A stretch of 64,000 nt of DNA from Choristoneura fumiferana (lineage: Eukaryota > Arthropoda > Insecta > Lepidoptera > Tortricidae). The stretch spans positions 8,360,240 to 8,424,239 of the forward strand of contig NC_133476.1 in assembly GCF_025370935.1 (NCBI RefSeq). Reading direction: 5' to 3'. The notes under the pieces were generated by a model. The model saw nothing but the letters and a program-made list of their open reading frames with translations, was not told where the DNA came from and ran no database searches. A program made the translations under genes and the position numbers. Position 1 is the stretch's first letter, and each line of letters begins with the position of its first letter. Of this stretch, positions 51,698 to 61,436 are shown piece after piece.

Positions 51698-52216
51698 AAA
51701 AAACTGGCTAAGTGCGAGTCAGACTCGTACCCGAAGGGTTCCGTGCCACAATTCAGTTGCCATGACTACTTACTTTTTGCTTTCATTATTTGATATATCC
51801 GCCATAATAATATCACTTCTTCCCAGCTTTCCTCTACCAAGCTCTTGGTATAGGCTTCCTTCAACCGCTTCCATTCCAATCCATTTTGAGCAGTGAGTCC
51901 AGTTGATGCCCGTCTCCTTTCTCATCATTGTGGTCTATTAAATGGTCTTGTTTGTTGCCATGGCATTCAACCCAGAACAGCTCTGCGCCACGAATCGGTT
52001 TTCGGGCTACTTATCCCATTGCCATTTTAGCTGCGCTGTCTTTCTACCAATGTTGACGACTTTGCTGTCCTTTCTGACCCAATAATAATGCACAGTGAAC
52101 ATTTCAGGTGTCTCGTTACTATGGTACAAATGCAACAAGCCCTGTCACAGATAGACAGGCAGACGAAACTTATTAACAAAGTTTCTTTGGCATCATTTGG
52201 TTACGGAACCCTAAAA
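51698..52216 (+). repeat. Dispersed lepidopteran repeat, full-length-like
   Basis: Starts AAACTGGCTAAGTGCGAGTC, has AGACTCGTACCCGAAGGG then TTCCGTGCCA, and ends GGTTACGGAACCCTAAAA. Both ends match the family seen at 5,038, 12,370 and 24,018. No ORF. If the distal poly(A) site is used, it lies inside the EcR 3' UTR. Confidence 0.65.
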
Positions 52217-54412
52217 TCCCAAAAAGCTAAGTTCTAAGGGTACTTTGTGGTAATGGAGTAATGAAACTGACCCCACACACCAGCTATCACCTATACAGAA
52301 TGCCTTATTTCGCGGTACCTGTGATGTGTACCTCCATTGTTTAAAAGAAATCATAGTTCTAGGATTAAAAATCAAGAATAGATCTCAATTACCCGTAAGC
52401 GTTGCTAATACGTTAGGCATTTAACATTCTGCCGGGCATTCTTATTTTAATCCGTTTAACGCGAATTGTTTTTCGGTTGCTCGCTGAATGTACTGTTCAA
52501 TGTTTTGTAACTAACAGTGTCCGTCTCTAAGCCTGATGTTGCACAGGCAATGTAACATTAGAACACCGATTTCATTCATAGAATTCACGTTGCATAAGAA
52601 TAAAACGACGTGTCACCATACATTGTGCGGTAAATTAATATTATTATCTCTAGGTGCGTGTTGAATGTGTCTTCTTTACGATAAAGGGTAAATGCCGCTG
52701 TTGTACATTTACAAACACATTTATGTATGTGTGAGGTTTTCGAAACGCATTTCTAATATACGTATGACGTCAGCGTGAGACGATCGGGCTTGCACCGCGG
52801 GCCGCGCTAGTGTGCAAAACCATTGTTGGGCATTTTGTTCTAGTAGTAGCGTCTTATTAAACCAAGCACAAACTTTATTAGAGTGTCTTAGGTGTAGTTA
52901 CAAGGGGCGATATTGTTAACGAACACACTGCCATTAATCGTGTATTCATGGTGCGATGTATGTGTGAGATCATTAGCTGGTTTTTCTATTGGATTTTTAG
53001 TTGTTGTGAATGTAAAAAAGACAGTCTTTATCTAACTTTACGCTACGAAACGATGCCTTATAACTGAGATGTGGCCGTAAGCAGCGTGAGCCCCTTACGA
53101 GGCACATCCCGAGTCTGTGACAAATATAACTGCCATTCGTTAAGTAATAGTTATACATACATGATTCGATCCGACGCGTAAGTAGTCGCATAGCTTCGTA
53201 GTTTTCGGCTTCCGTCGGTGCACAGCCGGTCGTATTTGATACATATTATTCAATTTCTAAATTGTAATAGAATTATTAAGTATGTAATAATGTTACATGA
53301 AGAGTAATAAGTAATGAGATACCCTAATATAATTTGTGTCTTAGCTGGTAATGAAATATTAGTATGGTAATAAGTTTGTATCGCATATTGGGATAATAAT
53401 GTGAAAGTGAGACGGCACTCGAGCAGTAAGGCATGGGCGGCGGAGTGACAGGGACAGACGGCGGGGGCGAGACAGAGAGGGTGTTCGATAAGACTGGGCG
53501 AGGAAGCAGGAAAGTTCGACCGTTGCAACCTGTTGCACTTCTTCATTGCCTTCTGAAACTATTTAATTTTTTACAGTGACTAGTAGGTATTGTAGTGACC
53601 AAACGTGGCACATCCAGTCTAATACAAAGTGTGGACTAAATTATTGGGGGGTCTACGTCGTTTCCATTGAAATGTTGTACATAGGTACCTTTAGATTCTA
53701 TCGTCATATGTTTAACATATGTTTAATTTTATTCATCTAAGAAAGTACAGATGGCTGTTGTTATTTTTATATTATTTGGGTAGAAGTATATTTTTTGTAA
53801 ATGACCTCTGTATTTATCTTTTGTAAGCTTTGTAAGCCATAGGGACTTAGATAAGTGTACGAGCTACGAACATTGTGATTGCAAATTTCTTTTAATTTGT
53901 ATTTACGGCGATATTTTTGCTCTACGAGAATAATTTTAATTTTCATTTCGAAGGATTTTTTCTTAATAATTTTTGTTACTTCAGAGTGCAATATGTACAA
54001 ATATTTACATATTAAATATTAATGTACAGTCAATTTTTAGTTTTAATGTGTCAACGCAATATCTTTCGCTATCATTCGTTGAATGTACACTGTAAGGCAT
54101 AATACGGTATCACAAGTGGGTTGCGGTCGCAACGTTCACTCACACTGTTGTGTTTGTCTAATACTTAAGTAATTAATTTTATATAGAAGGACTAGGTGAT
54201 CTTTGTATTTAAATTTGCTAATTTTTGGTAGCAGATTAGATTTGTTTACTTGTATAAGATGAATAATGTACATTTTGAATTGATTTTAAAGTGATTTAGT
54301 TGTTATTTAGTAACGAATTGTCTTATTAGGTGTAACTGGCAGCCTCGTGGACGGGCTCCGAGTCCACTGATACCAGTGTGATTGTGCAATGTCGTTTAGA
54401 ACAATTGGGTAC

Positions 54413-54655
54413 TGCGCGGCCGGCGCCCGCGCAACCGCGACCACGGCCTAGGCCTGGACACGTACAGTGCCTCTTAAGACCTGCTCTTCACTTTGACCAA
54501 CATCTTCGCCAACTGTTACTCGGTTATACAATAGAATGAACATCATGTACTTCCATCTGTCTGTATAACTACGTCCCAGCGAAGATATTGGCCAACGAGA
54601 AGAATTGGCTTAAGGCCTAGACCGTCGCGGTGCGAACCGCTGCGCCGGCGCCGAG
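54413..54655. other. Large imperfect inverted repeat (hairpin) in EcR 3' region
   Basis: The left half contains GCGCAACCGCGACCACGG, CCTAGGCCT, CCTCTTAAGACC, CCAACATCTTCGCC and GGTTATACA. The right half contains, in inverted order, TGTATAACT, GCGAAGATATTGG, GGCTTAAGGCCTAG and GACCGTCGCGGTGCG. Pairing is imperfect but spans about 100 nt per arm with a small loop. It lies upstream of the distal poly(A) signal and could be a structured UTR element, a MITE relic or a small-RNA precursor. Confidence 0.6.
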
Positions 54656-55013
54656 CCGCCACTAAGGCTAACTCACCAACACACTTCTAGTGCCACGTCG
54701 AACGATATGTGAAGGCTGATAGTAAGCTATAAGGGCCCATTCCGTGTTCATTGAAACACAATTTCGTATATTATTTCATAACTTACTGTCCGCAATAATT
54801 ACTCATTTCCTCGTCATACTTACTTTGCCTTAGTAATTGTTTACCCTCTGTTTTGTATGATTTAAATGCAGTGGTGGGGCGAATTAGATATAGGGAACAG
54901 ACATGACGATATGTTAAATTTTAGAGAGTCAACTTTTATAAAAGATAACTACAAAACAAACCAAGAAATGGTGTGTACAAAATGAGGAAATTTGTATGAA
55001 ACATTGTTATGCG

Positions 55014-55019
55014 AATAAA
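55014..55019 (+). terminator. EcR: Distal EcR poly(A) signal
   Basis: GCGAATAAACTTAC, followed about 45 nt later by a T-rich stretch (GTCTTTTTATTT) typical of a downstream element. It would give a 3' UTR of about 4.9 kb. Confidence 0.45.
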
Positions 55020-55555
55020 CTTACACCTCAAGATAAATATATTAAAAATTATAAAAAATATCCTCGTCTTTTTATTTATGCCTTTTTAATTCCGCCTAAC
55101 TCAAGGGTTTCATGAAAAATATCAATAAAACTAGCTTCATTGGGAAACTAATCATGTGATCACTACTCTTATTTTGAAAGTACCTACCTACACAATCATA
55201 TGGTTAATCTGGGTTATAAATTATATGTGTGCCAAATTTCATCCAAATCCTTTTACGTTTTTGCGTGTAAAGAAATCCAAATTTACACATTTATAACATT
55301 GGGGTGTATTAACTGAGCCAGCTACAGTAGTTGCTGTGCAAGTTGCGAAAAGTTTCCAAAAAGTTCTCTGAAAATTCTGGAATTTTCACGTGAAATACAG
55401 GAAATTTAAATTTAAGAATTGTTTGTACTTACGAAAAATTCCGCCATTTTAAAAAGTTTCCTTTGGCACATCAGTACTTAGTAGTCGCCATCGAAAACAT
55501 CACAGCTCTGGGTGTTTAAAAATATCGATGAGCCCGTCCGTTTTACCAAAAGGGC

Positions 55556-55650
55556 GTGTAGATGGCGCTAGTATTCTTAAATAACTAAATGAGCCAATCG
55601 CAAGCAAGACTAACGACAAACAGACCTCACGATACTAACGCCATCTACAG
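55556..55650. mobile_element. Short inverted-repeat element (TGTAGATGGCG arms)
   Basis: TGTAGATGGCGCTAGTATTC at the left and its near complement GATACTAACGCCATCTACAG at the right, 95 bp in total. A TAGATGGCGC motif also occurs inside the element at 35,495-35,917. Confidence 0.5.
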
Positions 55651-55994
55651 AGTCCCCACGTGAATCAGACCAAGAAACAAAAAGCGATTCACATACTGTC
55701 CCACGTAGAAAGACCAAAAAAAGTAACCAATAAGTGGAAAACAGAAAAACCCGAACTTAACAGTTTGGGTTAACATATCATTTTAAGGCATTATGCAAAG
55801 GCAAACAGTAATTCCCACCGTACCTTTTCTTATTATATTAGCAGTCGATCGTATCTTCTGTTATCTTCTTACTGCTCTATATTTGTGAAAACAGATGCTA
55901 TATATGTACCTATTTACTAAATGAACCATGCATAGATAGTATACGTACGTACCTCAGTATAAATATGTAGATATCTAAGTAGATAAGGCCCGTC

Positions 55995-56215
55995 ATTGAT
56001 AGGGTCGTTTTATTTTTTTGACACTAGCTGTTGCCAGCGACCCCTTCTACGAAGAATTTGCTTTCCGTTATTCCGCACCAATTATGCAATTTTTTGGGAT
56101 AAAAAAAGCCACGTGCAGCAACCAGAGACATGTTTAACGATTCCCCACGGGAAATTACAAACAAGCTACCTACTACCACAAACTTTCACATTTATAACAT
56201 TAGTAGAATAGCAGA
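55995..56215 (-). repeat. Diverged retroposon fragment upstream of lectin
   Basis: The layout resembles the 32,130 family: a CACTAGCTGTTGCCAGCGAC end, GGATAAAAAAAGCCACGTGC in the middle, and an end reading CTTTCACATTTATAACATTA then GTAG. Low identity. It lies 170 bp upstream of the lectin transcription start. Confidence 0.5.
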
Positions 56216-56387
56216 GTCCTGAGTAAATTTTAAGAACCAAAATGGTATTAAGTCCGACCGGTTTAGTAAGACGCATACGAGTAGCTATTATAATTCACCG
56301 ATTTTCCTGTTATGCTGTTTTGTGTCCGCGACGTCATTATGAGTTCATTGCTCAACGAGTTAGCGCACTGCACGCATGTGTTTGAAT

Positions 56388-56392
56388 TCAGT
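56388..56392 (+). promoter_or_regulatory. Lectin initiator (TCAGT)
   Basis: AATTCAGTGACTTG, a perfect arthropod initiator TCAGT 23 nt before the ATG at 56,415. It would give a very short leader. No TATA box is obvious at -30. Confidence 0.4.
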
Positions 56393-56414
56393 GACTTGTT
56401 TGTTGTGATTAAAA

Positions 56415-56475
56415 ATGTGCACAATCAAAGCCCTTACAGTGTTATTATTAATACAACTTATATCTCACTGTTCGC
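56415..56475 (+). CDS. Lectin exon 1 (signal peptide)
   Basis: ATG in context AAAAATG; encodes MCTIKALTVLLLIQLISHCS plus one base. Donor TTCGC|GTAAGT. Confidence 0.85.
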
Positions 56476-59400
56476 GTAAGTATTTGCTAAAAGTTTCACC
56501 GTTTGGAACAAAGGAATACATAATAATTATAGCACCAAATTATTCGCTTCTAGATGGGCAGCCGCGCCAAAAGTTCTTCCGTAAAGACTACACTTTTTTG
56601 GAAGACTCTCAGGCTTTCTATAAAATCCACACTATACATAAGACATGGCAGGATGCCAAGAAGCGGTGTCAGATGGAAGGAGCGAGCTTGTTCTATGCTG
56701 AGGATGAAATAGAAGCTGATGCTGTCCAGGGCTTATGGAACAAAACGCAGCCACAGTTCGCGTGGGTGTATGTTGGCATCTCGGATTTGCTGGCGAAGGG
56801 AGTGTTTGAAACAGTTGACGGTCAGTATCTAATAATTGTAATTAATTAATAACCGTATTCTTACTTCGGGAACTCCCCCACAATATACTATAAGAATGAG
56901 GCAGTTCCTTTGAATATTGTCTTTATAAATTTATGGATATGAGCGATGTCTTAATGTGACGAAGATTGTTAATTAATTTGTCAATTTACCTACCTGTAGG
57001 GAGATATTTAAGACGTAGAAGTAGATTATAAAACGCTTTATATTATGTTGTTATGCGAAGTACCTACTTCATAGTGTCCAAACAAAGTTTTCCCTATTTT
57101 CGAGGTACGGTCGAGGACTTTAATTCATGAGCCACCATGGAACCTTTTCAAAAGAAAAGTCATTACGATTTTCCTTGCAAATTAATGCGATGTCACTATG
57201 ACGTTACTGTGAAATACGTGTTCCATAGTTCCATAGTGGCTCATGAGTCCTTCCTTGACCGTACCTATTTTGGAGCAGTTTATTTTTTCTACATTTGTAC
57301 TTAGTTAGGTAGGTATCTATTTTGTGTAGGTGCAGTTTTACTACTCGTATATATTGGTAGATTTAAATGTCGTGTCGTATTAGAAAGTTGAATCGTGTCT
57401 GAGTATACCTACTATTAATTATTAGTGAATAATTAAATAATTCATGACTACGTGTTATTTCTGATGTAAATAATCAAAAAATAGTGTAAATAAGAGATAC
57501 ATATTCTCGTTTCATTTGGCTTAAAACAAAAGTTTCACTAACTAAATAACTGTAAATCGAGCGCGATGTTTGTATGTAGGTACCCTTTTTAGGCACGCGT
57601 TTGAACACAACAACGCCTGATGGCTAGAGGAGGTCTTGAGCCTTACCGTAATATAACTCAGCGGCACAAAATTTGGCCCATTCTACATACATACCTGTTA
57701 CTGCATACATTTGAGGGCCAAATTTTTTGCCGCTCAGTATATTTTGCACATTGGCGTATCTATTTTTCAGAGGGGCCTGGCCTGGATTTTTGTGCGAATA
57801 TATCAAGAGATAGAAGTATTATAGAATTTTGAATCGGTAGCCCATTCCCAACATCCTAGGGTGGGCACGCCCCCACCCCCTCCCTATATACGCCTATGAT
57901 TTTGCAAATGAACAAGTAATATTATTTGTTAAATCAAACACACTAAGAGAATCCAATCTCAAATACCAAAGCGAAAATGAAAACGTAGGTGGTAACCTAC
58001 GTTTTCATTTTCAGAATGTAACTGATATTTTCGTTTAACTTTCTACGTGGAAAGTAAGACCGCCGGGGAAATTACTGGCACTTGAGGTATCCCATCTTAG
58101 ACCTCTAGGTTGGCAACGCATCAGGAATACCCCTGGTGTTGCAGATGTTTATGGGCGGTGGTGATCTCTTACCATCAGGAGACCCACTTGCTCGTTTGCC
58201 ATCCAGTCGATTTTTTTTTTATGTTCATTAATGGACGGAGACGTACTATTTAGGTAGTATATGTATGTATGTATACGCGATATGACGACTAAGAATAAGT
58301 GATCTTAATCCAACGTACTAAAATCGTGGGTCAAATATATGATCAGTTCGAATAGATGATCCAACAATTTATGGCACTTACAGGTCGTCCAGTGTTAGAC
58401 ATATATAACAACTGGGGGCAAGGTGAACCCAACGATGCTGATGGCAACGAAGACTGCGTAATTTTACGTCGTGACAACACCCTTAACGATGACAAGTGCG
58501 ACAGAAAGTACCCCTTCATCTGTAAAAAGAGCCTGCTTTACCTTGATTGGAACACCCTGTGTGATATACCTGACCCAAGTAAGATTCGTCTTCATAAGGA
58601 AAACATCCTTTGTGAAATCTATGACCATACCATAGGCACACTACAATGAACAACAATGATGTAGCTGTTTCTCCATCTATTCCCTACCCGCGACTTTTAT
58701 AAAGTCGTCAATATAATGTATGTTGTGGTATGTGTGGTGTTGTGGCCTACCAATCTCTTTGGAGTTTCCAATAGGTATTCCGCTTTTTGTGCGCGATTGA
58801 AAGGTGGCGCTACGGAACATGGAAATCTCAAATGCATTATCAATACCTAAATAATGGCATTGTCATTGTCAACGCTTCGTTTAAGACAAACGGCTACTAT
58901 TATTTCTAAAATTTACTGACCCTTACTTTTACATAAAATCTTTAAAAGCTTACGTCCGTAAGTATCAGGAACCGACGACAGCTAAAACAGGTTGCTTCTG
59001 ACACTTTTTACAATTTCAGGTTACGTTTTCAACAAAGATCTCGGCAAATGTTATAAGTTCCATCTGACTCCAATGAACTGGACCGATGCTCACGCGATGT
59101 GCAGCATAGAACAGTCGTATTTGGCTATCATCAACAGCCAAGCCGAAGCCGACTATCTGGTCAAGGTCACAGAAGAAGCCCCAAAGAGTAAGATTAAAGG
59201 GAACTTCCTAAGCGGGGCAGTTTACTTGGGCTATCACAATAGGGATGATGATGGATGGAAGACTATTAAAGGTATTATTAAGATCAAAGTTAATTAGTTC
59301 AACCCCTTTACTGCTTCGTGTTTGAGATAGTGTCTAGTTAAGATTGGTTTTTGGGGTATTTTTGTATTTTTTATTTCAACTCCAAATTTTGTTACTTTTA

Positions 59401-60684
59401 CGGTCATCCGGTAAAACCCATATCGAAAATACAAACTGAAACATAGATGCACAGAAAAACCAGAAAAATAGACCAGCGCTGGGAATCGAACCCAGGTCCT
59501 CGGCATTCCGTGCCACGAGCTATACCGCTACATCACCACTGAACAGGGGTACAGACGAATAATTATGATCTATTTTTCTGGTTTTTCTGTGCATCTATGT
59601 TTCAGTTTGTATTTTCGATATAGTGCCTAGTGGTTCCACCTATCGAAAGTAGGTACTCGTTGAACCTACCCTAAAAGCGCCTTGCGTTCGGCTTAAGCAA
59701 ACATAAATGCCGTCTTTCTACTATTGTCATATTATAATACCTTTTTCTGGAGAATATTTACATAGGGTTCTTCATTTGTTGTTGTACCTCATAGGTACCT
59801 ACTAGCTGGATATTGGAACCAAGTGTTGTTGTTTTATGTATTATTATCTAGAATAGATACGTACCAGTATCACGCGTTAGTTTATTTAAAGCGAATGACT
59901 TACACGTAATTATAAACCTGATGTAATAGACTAAAGCAGGGGTTTCTAAACTTTTTTTTCTCGTAGACCTATCTCAAAATTTTGTTGTTTTCGGTACACC
60001 CCTACTGCTAATTTGTACCATATTCCCAAACACCTACAACTCCCATTGATTTCACGCCAACGTCCCCTGTTTGGTCTCATGTGAACCCCTGGGGGCCCAC
60101 CTGGACCACTTTGGGAACCTTTGGACTAAAGTATTGTAATAGGCAAATACAGTAGGGCCTCGGTAATCCGGTGAGGCAAAAACAAGACCCTTTCCGGATT
60201 ATCGAGGCGTCCGGATTATAGTATGTAATTGACACTGTACGTACTACACGAAAGGCGATAAACAAAAGACTGACGACGCATTGGCTCATGGCAGCCCGCA
60301 CCTACTCCCGCCCGCCTCCCCCGCGAAGCCCATTGCCCGGCCGGATTACAGCGATCACCGAACAAGCGGGAGTCCGGATTACCGAGGCCCTACTGTATAT
60401 CGCAAACCTTAGCAATTATTATTCTGAAGAGAGCCTGTAATTAAATGCCAGGCATTTTTTTAAAACACCTCGTAATCTTGCCAGGTACCACTTTAGAAGA
60501 AAGCGGCTACACTGGCTGGGGAAACCAGCAGCCAGATGGTGGTGTGAACGAACCATGTGGCTCAATGTTCTACAACGGAAGGCTCAACGATCTCGGCTGT
60601 CACCAGAAGTGTTTCTTTATCTGTGAACATGACATAGGACTTCTCAACTCCGCTGTAGAAGAGAGGTTTGGTGTTATGGAATGA
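56415..60684 (+). CDS. Secreted dual-CRD C-type lectin (immulectin type), five exons
   Basis: Pattern-recognition lectin secreted into haemolymph. Family members bind microbial sugars and promote agglutination, phagocytosis and prophenoloxidase activation. Exons: 56,415-56,475; 56,554-56,820; 58,384-58,578; 59,020-59,271; 60,485-60,684. All junctions are phase 1, giving 324 aa plus TGA. Residues 1 to about 19 form a hydrophobic signal peptide (ALTVLLLIQLIS). CRD1 (about 30-160) has WNKTQPQFAWVYVGISDL, an EPN motif at 124-126, LND at 143-145 and C134/C148/C156. CRD2 (about 176-308) begins YVFNKDLGKCYKFHL and has QPD at 274-276, LND at 292-294 and C283/C297/C305. EPN usually indicates mannose-type and QPD galactose-type specificity with Ca2+. 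Length and two-CRD layout match lepidopteran immulectins. The precise orthologue number is not assigned. Confidence 0.93.
56476..56553 (+). other. Lectin intron 1 (78 nt, open in frame)
   Basis: GTAAGT...CTTCTAG. The length is exactly 26 codons with no in-frame stop, so an unspliced mRNA would encode a protein with a 26-aa insert. Splicing is favoured because the donor and acceptor are good and the signal-peptide exon / CRD exon split is normal for this family. Confidence 0.75.
56554..56820 (+). CDS. Lectin exon 2 (CRD1, N-terminal half)
   Basis: Encodes GQPRQKFFRKDYTFLEDSQA, TWQDAKKRCQMEGASLFYAE and VYVGISDLLAKGVFETVDG. The donor is the weaker GACG|GTCAGT. Confidence 0.9.
57103..57266. mobile_element. 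MITE with AGGTACGGTC termini
   Basis: Left AGGTACGGTCGAGGACTT, later CATGAGCCACCATGGAAC. Right GTTCCATAGTGGCTCATGAG then TCCTTCCTTGACCGTACCT. Near-perfect inverted arms of about 40 bp, 164 bp in total. Confidence 0.75.
57650..57743. mobile_element. Palindromic MITE (GAGCGGCA family), copy 2
   Basis: Inverted ends ACTCAGCGGCACAAAATTTG and AAATTTTTTGCCGCTCAGTA. It has the same structure and sequence as 2,746-2,847, including GAGGGCCAAAT/ATTTGGCCC and the central TACATACATACCTGTTACTG. Confidence 0.75.
57973..58012. repeat. Perfect 18-bp hairpin
   Basis: GAAAATGAAAACGTAGGT pairs perfectly with ACCTACGTTTTCATTTTC across a 4-nt GGTA loop. Confidence 0.85.
58058..58222 (+). mobile_element. Non-LTR retroelement 3' fragment, copy 3
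   Basis: GGGGAAATTACTGGCACTTG to GTTTGCCATCCAGTCGAT then a T-run. Same family as 17,560-17,852, with a shorter 5' truncation point. Confidence 0.65.
58384..58578 (+). CDS. Lectin exon 3 (CRD1, C-terminal half with EPN)
   Basis: Encodes RPVLDIYNNWGQGEPNDADG, NEDCVILRRDNTLNDDKCD, KYPFICKK and the linker SLLYLDWNTLCDIPDP. Donor CCAA|GTAAGA. Confidence 0.92.
58579..59019 (+). other. Lectin intron 3 (441 bp)
   Basis: GTAAGA...AATTTCAG. No repeat recognised. Confidence 0.85.
59020..59271 (+). CDS. Lectin exon 4 (CRD2, N-terminal half)
   Basis: Encodes YVFNKDLGKCYKFHLTPMNW, MCSIEQSYLAIINSQAEADY and GNFLSGAVYLGYHNRDDDGW. Donor AAAG|GTATTA. Confidence 0.92.
59421..59620 (-). mobile_element. tRNA-like core flanked by perfect 51-bp inverted repeats
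   Basis: The left arm (59,421-59,471, starts TATCGAAAATACAAACTGAA) is perfectly inverted at 59,570-59,620. The core between them, on the minus strand, reads like a tRNA-derived sequence: a B-box-perfect T arm CTGGGTTCGATTCCCAG, a GGCACGGAATGCC arm, a TGTAGCGGTATAGC A-box-like start, and CAGTG/CGCTG ends that can pair as an acceptor stem. It is not a canonical functional tRNA. The whole unit is 200 bp within a lectin intron. Confidence 0.7.
60150..60395. mobile_element. Pogo/Tigger-type MITE
   Basis: Terminal inverted repeats CAGTAGGGCCTCGGTAATCC and GGATTACCGAGGCCCTACTG, flanked by TA on both sides (60,148-60,149 and 60,396-60,397). This is the TIR and TA duplication typical of pogo/Tigger elements in the Tc1/mariner superfamily. 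Internal CCGGATTA motifs repeat. 246 bp, no transposase. Confidence 0.85.
60485..60684 (+). CDS. Lectin exon 5 (CRD2, C-terminal half with QPD)
   Basis: Encodes TTLEESGYTGWGNQQPDGG, CGSMFYNGRLNDLGCHQKCF and FICEHDIGLLNSAVEE to VME, with TGA at 60,682-60,684. It has one extra cysteine (C301) between C297 and C305. Confidence 0.92.
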
Positions 60685-61031
60685 AGTTTACGGCGTAGAT
60701 GATAAATAAGGAGGTTTGATAGATGCAAACAATTAATAGCCAACTATGAACTTAATCACTAAGTACCTAATTATTGCTAAAGTTCATAGGACTGCTCGTG
60801 ACCACGGGCTGCTGCCGTGATTAACTTCAGAGTGTGCTATTAATTATTATAGAAAATTGCGAAAGGTTAAAATAATTTAAAGCAACTATGCTTGCACTAT
60901 GTTATGTTCCCCTTTCAATCAAATTTATAGATAGGACTGTGGATGTCTAAAGACCCTCATGATATTATTTGTAATTTTATAAGTAACTTGGTAACCTTTA
61001 GGGTACACAAAGGGAGCATCTGTCTATGTGA

Positions 61032-61037
61032 AATAAA
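61032..61037 (+). terminator. Lectin poly(A) signal
   Basis: AATAAA in GTGAAATAAATCACATTG, 348 nt after the stop codon and immediately before the MITE at about 61,050. Confidence 0.5.
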
Positions 61038-61049
61038 TCACATTGAGGG

Positions 61050-61184
61050 ACTGTATCACCGCCCATTGATTAATTTTATTTGACGGATAAATGTGATGCT
61101 GTCTCCGTCTATTCGAACAAATCAAACAGAGACGGCATCACATTTATCCGACACATAAATTTAATCAATGGATGGTGAAACAGG
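61050..61184. mobile_element. MITE with CTGTxTCACC termini
   Basis: CTGTATCACCGCCCATTGAT then TAATTTTATTTGACGGATAA at the left, and the inverted partner ACATAAATTTAATCAATGGA then TGGTGAAACAGGG at the right. Arms are about 60 bp, including a shared GGATAAATGTGATGC segment. The loop is short. Confidence 0.7.
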
Positions 61185-61436
61185 GAGTAAATGATCATTG
61201 AACTCATAAGTAAGTAAAAAATTGGTCTACACAAAATTGTCATTCAAATTATAGGTACATATACGTAGATGCTTCCGGTCGGTCAGTTCAGTATCCGCCT
61301 TCACTTTCAAGTAATTTAACATTACATTTTTAATTGCAACTTGTATTTGTTTAATTGAATGTGAAACTACACTGCATTGTCTACCCTGCATTTTGACATT
61401 ATGATATTATGTACAGCTGCCATCAGAAATTTCGGC

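Larger units (their letters stand above)
50176..55040 (+). other. EcR: EcR 3' UTR and downstream region
   Basis: No coding frame is credible. The first 350 bp after the stop are CpG-rich, then the sequence is AT-rich with a (TA)n tract at 50,741-50,754. Candidate poly(A) signals are at 51,021-51,033 and 55,014-55,019. Long 3' UTRs are known for insect EcR transcripts, so the distal signal is plausible, but the true end is not determined. It contains a dispersed repeat (51,698-52,216) and a large hairpin (54,413-54,655). Confidence 0.55.
55041..56387. other. Intergenic region between EcR and the lectin gene
   Basis: AT-rich. Contains a short inverted pair (55,556-55,650) and a diverged retroposon (55,995-56,215), plus a related fragment (55,225-55,310, ending TTTACACATTTATAACATTG). 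No coding exon seen. Confidence 0.65.
56821..58383 (+). other. Lectin intron 2 (1.56 kb) rich in MITEs
   Basis: GTCAGT...TTACAG. Holds the inverted-repeat MITE at 57,103-57,266, the GAGCGGCA MITE at 57,650-57,743, a perfect hairpin at 57,973-58,012 and a non-LTR 3' fragment at 58,058-58,222. No coding sequence. Confidence 0.85.
59272..60484 (+). other. Lectin intron 4 (1.2 kb)
   Basis: GTATTA...TTGCCAG. Holds the tRNA-like foldback element (59,421-59,620) and a pogo-type MITE (60,150-60,395). No coding sequence. Confidence 0.85.
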
